DNA from: Oscillospiraceae bacterium | Lineage (GTDB): Bacteria > Bacillota > Clostridia > Oscillospirales > Oscillospiraceae | Assembly (NCBI GenBank): GCA_020025715.1 | Contig: JAHHRQ010000062.1 | Coordinates: forward strand, 1 to 10,946 | DNA length: 10,946 bases | Direction of reading: 5' to 3' | Part shown: positions 7,351-10,946 of the stretch, piece by piece | Layout of the letters: the number at the start of each line of letters is the position of its first letter | How positions within the stretch are numbered: position 1 is the stretch's first letter | Program-made: the position numbers and the translations under genes | The notes under the pieces: model-generated | The model's database searches: none | The model's input: only the letters and a program-made list of their open reading frames with translations | What the model was told of the DNA's origin: nothing

Positions 7351-7767
7351 ACTATAAGCGCGTAAAGGGCTTGAACTAAAATATTGCAAATATGTATGCA
7401 GAGACTTTTTTCAAAGTACGTTAAATATAAATAAACTCTTCGGAGGCAGACATAATAACCCCAAAACTATTATAAAAACAAGTCATTGATATGCACAGAC
7501 GAGAACTATACCACTAAGGGTCGAAACATGTGATAAACAGCTTCTAAAAGACCGCCCTGGAAATGGTGAATATCTTTTGGTTCCGGCCGGAAACTGTAAG
7601 AGCCGTTATCTTACTCTCATTCCCTCCGTAATGAAGCTTTAAAAAAGAAGGAAAATCAGGAATACCGGAAAATCCCGGACATCACGCTGCCCCTTTCTCC
7701 GGTCAATCCCTTGATTAAACTACTTCGTACAGGTAAAGTGTCCCGTTCGTCCTACATTATAAATTCA
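7351..7767. other. Gene-poor stretch with possible decayed-gene remnant
   Basis: No intact gene is supported. Two overlapping open stretches in different plus-strand frames look weakly protein-like. The first is 7490-7642, containing DRPGNGEYLLVPAGNCKSRY and ending in TAA. The second is from 7600 onward, containing KKKENQEYRKIPDITLPLSP and NPLIKLLRTGKVSRSS. Neither has a start codon with a ribosome site. The second frame stays open through the terminator at 7768-7796 and through the next promoter, so a reading starting at TTG 7711 is not believable as a gene. A frameshifted pseudogene ending at the terminator is possible; I do not recognise the family. Confidence 0.3.
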
Positions 7768-7796
7768 GGGCTGTGCCTTTGTAGCACAGCCCTTTT
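7768..7796 (+). terminator. Intrinsic terminator upstream of the ybaK operon
   Basis: GGGCTGTGC (7768-7776), a 7-base loop and GCACAGCCC (7784-7792), followed by TTTT. A GC-rich perfect 9-bp stem. No intact gene ends shortly before it, which suggests that it is left over from a degraded gene, and it insulates the next promoter. Confidence 0.8.
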
Positions 7797-7822
7797 AATC
7801 TGGATTTCAAAATTTTTAGGTC

Positions 7823-7851
7823 TTGACAATAGTCCTGAAATGGACTATAAT
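7823..7851 (+). promoter_or_regulatory. Consensus sigma-A promoter of ybaK-nitroreductase-marR
   Basis: TTGACA (7823-7828), 17 bases, TATAAT (7846-7851): a perfect match to the sigma-A consensus in both boxes and in spacing. Such a strong promoter would need repression to be controlled, and two identical palindromes lie on it (7829-7848 and 7856-7875). Transcription should begin near 7857-7860, inside the second palindrome. Confidence 0.92.
7829..7848. promoter_or_regulatory. Operator site 1, palindrome ATAGTCC-N6-GGACTAT
   Basis: Perfect 7-bp dyad with a 6-base spacer (TGAAAT), filling the gap between the -35 and -10 boxes and overlapping the first three bases of the -10. Binding here would block RNA polymerase. 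Its 20-bp length suits a MarR dimer, and a marR gene is the last gene of the operon, so autorepression is the likely use (inference). Confidence 0.75.
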
Positions 7852-7855
7852 GCAA

Positions 7856-7875
7856 ATAGTCCGATTATGGACTAT
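7856..7875. promoter_or_regulatory. Operator site 2, second copy of ATAGTCC-N6-GGACTAT
   Basis: Identical half-sites to operator 1 with a different spacer (GATTAT), offset by 27 bp and lying over the expected transcription start. Identical arms with unlike spacers indicate that the arms are under selection, which argues for a protein-binding site rather than a recent duplication. Confidence 0.75.
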
Positions 7876-7913
7876 ATTCAGTGCATAAATTAAGCATGTA
7901 AGGAGGATAAGCA

Positions 7914-8390
7914 GTGGATAACAATACCAATGCAATAAAAGTCTTAAAAGAAAACAATATTCCTTATTCAGTAATGGAATATCCTGAAAACGGGCCTGTT
8001 GCAGCTGTGGAAGTTGCCGAATATTTCGGCTTTGGTGACAGCGCCGACCGTCTTTTCAAAACCCTTGTTACAACGGATCGCAAAGGCGGCTATTATGTAT
8101 TCTCCCTGCCCGGTGAAAAGCGTCTTGATCTCAAAAAGGCTGCGGCATTTGTCGGAGTTAAAAATCTTCAAATGTTAAAGCCGGATGTATTTATGGAACT
8201 TACCGGTTATGTCCACGGCGGCTGCTCCCCTCTCGGCATGAAAACTCTGCTGCCTACCGTTTTGGATGAAAGCGCAAAAAAACGGGACACGATTTATGTT
8301 TCCGGCGGTCGTGTCGGCCTGCTGCTTGAAATTGACCCTAAGGTTCTGGAAAACCTTGTAGACGCGAAGTACGCAGATATAACAAAGTAA
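7914..8390 (+). CDS. ybaK: YbaK/EbsC-family aminoacyl-tRNA deacylase
   Basis: Cytoplasmic editing enzyme. Family members hydrolyse mischarged tRNA, and the YbaK subgroup removes Cys from Cys-tRNA(Pro) made by prolyl-tRNA synthetase. The protein is 158 residues, the normal single-domain length. Visible family marks are K49 in RLFKTLV (the conserved substrate-interacting lysine), the DLKKAAAFVG segment at about 72-81 and GGCSPLG at 102-108. Translation starts at GTG 7914, fixed by AAGGAGG (7900-7906) 7 bases upstream; no in-frame ATG is better placed. It is the first gene of an operon with a nitroreductase and a MarR regulator under one consensus promoter with two operator palindromes. Assignment to YbaK rather than a sister deacylase subfamily (such as ProXp) is by motif only. 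Confidence 0.9.
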   Translation: MDNNTNAIKVLKENNIPYSVMEYPENGPVAAVEVAEYFGFGDSADRLFKTLVTTDRKGGYYVFSLPGEKRLDLKKAAAFVGVKNLQMLKPDVFMELTGYVHGGCSPLGMKTLLPTVLDESAKKRDTIYVSGGRVGLLLEIDPKVLENLVDAKYADITK

Positions 8391-8410
8391 AAAGAAAGGA
8401 AAATTAAATT

Positions 8411-8926
8411 ATGGATTTCAAAGAATTAGCTGAAAAACGTTATTCATGCAGAAAATTTACTGACCGCAAGGTAGAAAGAGAACTGCTAAATAAGATTGTT
8501 GATACCGCAATTTCCGCTCCCACCGCAGTAAATAATCAGCCATACAAAATCTTTCTTATGGATTCCGAGGAGGCAAAGCAGAACATTCGGAAGGCTACAA
8601 GCTGCTCATTCGGCGCAGACACATTCCTTATTGTCGGCGGTAAAAAAGAGGACGGTTGGGTAAGATCCTTCGATAAAAGGAATTTTGCCGATGTAGATGC
8701 AAGTATCGTTGCTACCCACGTTATGATGGAAATATATGACCTTGGCCTTGCTACCACATGGGTAGGTTATTTTGATGCACCCATGCTCAAGGAAATTTAC
8801 CCCGATATGCGTGATTATGACCTGATTGCCCTGTTCCCAATCGGTTACAGTGCAGAAAAAGGCGGTCAGCCCTCCCCCAAGCATTACGAGAGAAAATCCC
8901 GCGAAGAAATGATGACCGTATTATAA
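8411..8926 (+). CDS. Nitroreductase-family FMN-dependent oxidoreductase
   Basis: Small flavoprotein, 171 residues, of the nitroreductase superfamily, which uses FMN and NAD(P)H to reduce nitro compounds, quinones or related substrates. The N-terminus RYSCRKFTDRKV (10-21) is the usual FMN-phosphate-binding opening. SAPTAVNNQP (35-44) corresponds to the family's APSxxNxQPW motif. The C-terminal half has the LGLATTWVGYF and LIALFPIGY segments, which match the typical GLGTCWxG and P.GYP blocks. It has no ferredoxin or other added domain. It begins 20 bases after ybaK with GAAAGGA (8395-8401) 9 bases upstream of ATG, and is followed after 30 bases by marR, so it is mid-operon. The physiological substrate is unknown. 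Confidence 0.92.
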   Translation: MDFKELAEKRYSCRKFTDRKVERELLNKIVDTAISAPTAVNNQPYKIFLMDSEEAKQNIRKATSCSFGADTFLIVGGKKEDGWVRSFDKRNFADVDASIVATHVMMEIYDLGLATTWVGYFDAPMLKEIYPDMRDYDLIALFPIGYSAEKGGQPSPKHYERKSREEMMTVL

Positions 8927-8956
8927 ACCAATCAGGAAATGGGAAGTGATTTATAT

Positions 8957-9385
8957 ATGAACGAAGAATTAGGAAAATGGAACAGACTTGCAAAACATCA
9001 GGACGAGATTTACCATAATTACGCGAAAAATATAGGGCTGACTGACGCGCAGTTCTGGGTTTTATACGCCTTATGTGAAACCGATCAGGCTCTTTGCCAG
9101 AATACTTTCTGCGAAAACTGGTGCTATTCCAAGCAGACAGTCAGCGCCGCAGTTGCAAGTCTTGAAAAATCAGGTTTAGTTTATCTCAGCTTTGCCGAAG
9201 GTTCCCGAAAGCAGAAGGATCTGAGATTAACCGAAGCAGGAGAAAGATTCTGCGATAAGCACATACGTTCATTACTGGCATCCGAAGAAAAGGTTCTGCA
9301 ATCACTTACCCCTGATGAAAGAAACGAATTTTTCCGCCTGCTGGAGGGTTTACTTAGCAGGCTGGAAGATGCACTGCAAACCTGA
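8957..9385 (+). CDS. MarR-family transcriptional regulator, cysteine-rich
   Basis: Winged helix-turn-helix dimeric repressor, 142 residues. The DNA-binding core lies at about 25-95: TDAQFWVLYALCETD, the recognition helix SKQTVSAAVASLEKSG (58-73), and a wing with SRKQKDLRLTEAG (83-95). Terminal helices on both sides would form the dimer interface. Five cysteines are present, four of them clustered (C40, C47, C52, C56) just before the recognition helix, which suggests a thiol, redox or metal switch. ATG 8957 is chosen because GGAAGTGA (8942-8949) sits 7 bases upstream; ATG 8939 has AGG only 2 bases before it and would add six residues. As last gene of the operon it probably represses its own promoter through the two palindromes at 7829-7875. 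Confidence 0.9.
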   Translation: MNEELGKWNRLAKHQDEIYHNYAKNIGLTDAQFWVLYALCETDQALCQNTFCENWCYSKQTVSAAVASLEKSGLVYLSFAEGSRKQKDLRLTEAGERFCDKHIRSLLASEEKVLQSLTPDERNEFFRLLEGLLSRLEDALQT

Positions 9386-9483
9386 TTTTTATCCATATCT
9401 ACACTTTTCATCGGGTAAATCGGGAGAATGTTTTATAATATATACCTCTCCCCTCTCCGCCCGCTCTGTTTACATATATAAAA

Positions 9484-9534
9484 AACTGCACCCCGTTTGT
9501 CGGCATAAAAATGCTTTATAAACGGGGTGCAGTT
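9484..9534. terminator. Shared bidirectional terminator of marR and the HAD gene
   Basis: AACTGCACCCCGTTT (9484-9498) pairs perfectly with 9520-9534 (15 bp). A smaller internal hairpin GCAT-AAAA-ATGC (9503-9514) sits at the tip. On the minus strand the stem is followed by TTTTT(TATATA), and on the plus strand by TTAATTTT. It lies about 100 bases after the marR stop and 5 bases after the stop of the convergent minus-strand gene. Confidence 0.88.
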
Positions 9535-9539
9535 AATTT

Positions 9540-10718
9540 TCAGTCTGTTTTCTGATCTTTATTTAAAAATTCTTTTACTTTTTTAGCGTCCTCCGAAAGA
9601 ACCTTAACTTTATTCAGCAGATTTCCATAGAACATTTTTACGTCAGCGTCAGCTAAAATATAACGAACCTGACCGTTATTTATTGCAATAGAAAACAGCC
9701 TTTCAATCTGTTCCGGAGTCCATGCAGTATATTCGCTCAGTTTTTCAATGGTTTCATAGGTCTTTGCAAAGCTTCGGCTATTATCCAGAGCATTGATCAT
9801 TCTGGTTCTCTCCCGCTCATTTTCATCGCTAAGCTGATCGGCTTTAATATATTCTTTTCTGCATTTATAATATTTTTCTTCCAGAACCTCTGCCTTCGCG
9901 GTTTTTTCTATAATTGCCTTTACGAGTACATCCAGTTCAGACCCGTCTGTATAGTCCGCCGGGGTAAAATACTTAATTCTGTCTTCCCGCATCATCTGAT
10001 AAACCTTGGACTTGTCCTTAGTATCAGCATTAAATACGCCTATTGAGTGGCCGCCGTATTTGTTTACAAGCTTCATACACGGAACATCTGTATCACTGTC
10101 TCCGATGTAAACCATATTGCGAAACGGAACTCTTATTTCCTCGGGAGAAAAATACTCATTGACGCCCTGATCGTTTACATCCAGAACACCTTTTTCTATT
10201 CTGAAAAGGTATTGTGTTTTATTTGTAAAGTTAATTACCTGCGCCGGCCATACAGCCACATTATTTTCGTCGTAGTAAAAGGAGCAGGCGTAAATTTTCT
10301 CAAATTCTCCCGCTACCTTTGTTCCCTCAATCATTTCCTTTAATCCGGATGAAATGATGTAATGCTCCACCTTTACACCGTGCTCCAGTCCGTACTCTCT
10401 TATCCGGCTGAACCAGTCCTCAACGCCCGGGAAAAGCTCCACCTTTGAGCCGTAATCGTTAAGATTGTCCCGTGTTAAATCCACCTGTCCGTGGGCCTTG
10501 TTTATCATTGAGAACATCCATGCAAGATTCTGATCCATATCATTATTTTCTGCCAGAGCGTTTGACTCTTTCCAGAATTCATCTACCTCACAGCCTACTG
10601 ACTGAATGTAGCCCTGAGCCTGCATATCATCGGGAGAAAGGGTCTTATCAAAGTCATAGCAGATAGCCAGAACAGGCTTATCTTCTTTTTCTTTCCTATC
10701 GTAATGTTTGTTTTCCAT
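9540..10718 (-). CDS. HAD-superfamily hydrolase with C-terminal helical extension
   Basis: Probable cytoplasmic phosphatase, 392 residues. HAD catalytic motifs are complete: motif I DFDKTL (22-27, nucleophile D22 and acid/base D24), motif II IISSG (121-125), a lysine around 167 (TNKTQ) fitting motif III, and motif IV GDSDTD (206-211). The cap inserted after motif I (about 30-100) is helical, as in phosphoserine-phosphatase-like members. Residues about 265-392 are not needed for the HAD fold. They begin with a charged, coiled-coil-like stretch (272-310) and end in a compact module with WTPEQIERLFSIAINNGQ (333-350) and ILADADVKMFY (354-364). Ribosome site TAGGAGG lies 6 bases before ATG 10718. 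It stands alone, convergent with marR. The substrate is unknown. Confidence 0.85.
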   Translation of the reverse strand: MENKHYDRKEKEDKPVLAICYDFDKTLSPDDMQAQGYIQSVGCEVDEFWKESNALAENNDMDQNLAWMFSMINKAHGQVDLTRDNLNDYGSKVELFPGVEDWFSRIREYGLEHGVKVEHYIISSGLKEMIEGTKVAGEFEKIYACSFYYDENNVAVWPAQVINFTNKTQYLFRIEKGVLDVNDQGVNEYFSPEEIRVPFRNMVYIGDSDTDVPCMKLVNKYGGHSIGVFNADTKDKSKVYQMMREDRIKYFTPADYTDGSELDVLVKAIIEKTAKAEVLEEKYYKCRKEYIKADQLSDENERERTRMINALDNSRSFAKTYETIEKLSEYTAWTPEQIERLFSIAINNGQVRYILADADVKMFYGNLLNKVKVLSEDAKKVKEFLNKDQKTD

Positions 10719-10768
10719 TAATACCTCCTAAGCAGAAATAACTATTCAGAATACAATTTATATGTTTT

Positions 10769-10797
10769 ATTATATTGCATGAACTGCAAAATGTACA
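10769..10797 (-). promoter_or_regulatory. Candidate promoter of the HAD gene
   Basis: On the minus strand, TATAAT (10769-10774) is a perfect -10, and 17 bases upstream TGTACA (10792-10797) matches 4/6 of the -35 consensus. The start of transcription would be about 10762, some 44 bases before ATG 10718. Confidence 0.55.
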
Positions 10798-10812
10798 GCG
10801 TAACTGCATAAT

Positions 10813-10850
10813 AAAAAAGTCCGGGCATATTCGTCTGCCCGGACTTTTTT
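10813..10850. terminator. Bidirectional hairpin terminator near the right edge
   Basis: AAAAAAGTCCGGGCA (10813-10827) and TGCCCGGACTTTTTT (10836-10850) are perfect 15-bp complements with an 8-base loop, with an A-run on one side and a T-run on the other. It is directly upstream of the HAD promoter, so it most likely ends a minus-strand gene entering from the right. Confidence 0.88.
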
Positions 10851-10946
10851 ATCAAGCATATATTTTAGCCGTACTGTTCTGAAATATAAATATGCAAAAT
10901 TTCTTTCAAAACTGTTTTGGCTAAGACCGTCGATTACTTTCCTTTA
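10851..10946. other. Right-edge stretch, no supportable gene
   Basis: Too short to call. One minus-strand frame carries a few codons ending KESNRRS at a TAG (10921-10923), which would suit a gene ending about 70 bases before the terminator at 10813-10850. Another minus-strand frame is open throughout but runs through that terminator. Neither can be decided without sequence further right. Confidence 0.25.

Noticed and set aside
7711..7893. 60-codon plus-strand open frame starting at TTG
   Set aside because: It reads through a strong terminator hairpin (7768-7796) and the entire consensus promoter with both operators, and has no ribosome site; the open frame is chance or pseudogene tail.
8536..8993. 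Minus-strand open frames opposite the nitroreductase and marR genes
   Set aside because: They are antisense to genes with clear family motifs, ribosome sites and operon spacing, and have no start signals of their own.

Overview
The window looks like chromosomal DNA of a low-GC Gram-positive bacterium, most likely a Clostridia member (possibly Oscillospiraceae; this is inferred from gene families, not tested). The grounds are a type III glutamine synthetase, a T-box riboswitch, near-consensus sigma-A promoters, strong AGGAGG-type ribosome sites and a lipoprotein-anchored ABC transporter. Nothing looks phage- or IS-derived, and no tRNA, rRNA or CRISPR array is visible.

Layout. (1) 1-2009, minus strand: 5' part of glnN (glutamine synthetase III), whose last residues lie beyond the left edge. 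Its promoter carries a perfect 9-bp inverted repeat over the -10 box. (2) 2137-5202, plus strand: promoter, T-box riboswitch and three-gene ABC importer trpXYZ. The T-box specifier is UGG (Trp), and the variable base of the antiterminator bulge is C, which matches the G73 discriminator of tRNA-Trp. The riboswitch thus identifies the transporter as a tryptophan importer induced by uncharged tRNA-Trp. (3) 5203-5600: non-coding spacer with a strong terminator hairpin and possible gene debris. (4) 5601-7350: ECF sigma factor and its overlapping, membrane-anchored putative anti-sigma protein, ending in a terminator. (5) 7351-7796: gene-poor stretch with weak signs of a decayed gene, then a terminator. 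(6) 7823-9534: operon ybaK - nitroreductase - marR from a consensus promoter overlaid by two perfect copies of the palindrome ATAGTCC-N6-GGACTAT, probably the MarR operators. (7) 9540-10797, minus strand: a HAD-family phosphatase-like protein with an extra C-terminal helical region, convergent with marR and sharing a terminator. (8) 10813-10850: a terminator probably serving an off-window gene.

Together these are mostly housekeeping and sensing modules: nitrogen assimilation beside tryptophan uptake, an envelope-type ECF switch, and a small self-regulated operon that may respond to redox, thiol or toxic compounds. The most interesting signals are regulatory: the doubly matching Trp T-box, the tandem operator pair with a cysteine-rich MarR, and the glnN promoter palindrome. 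I found no convincing wholly new multi-gene system.
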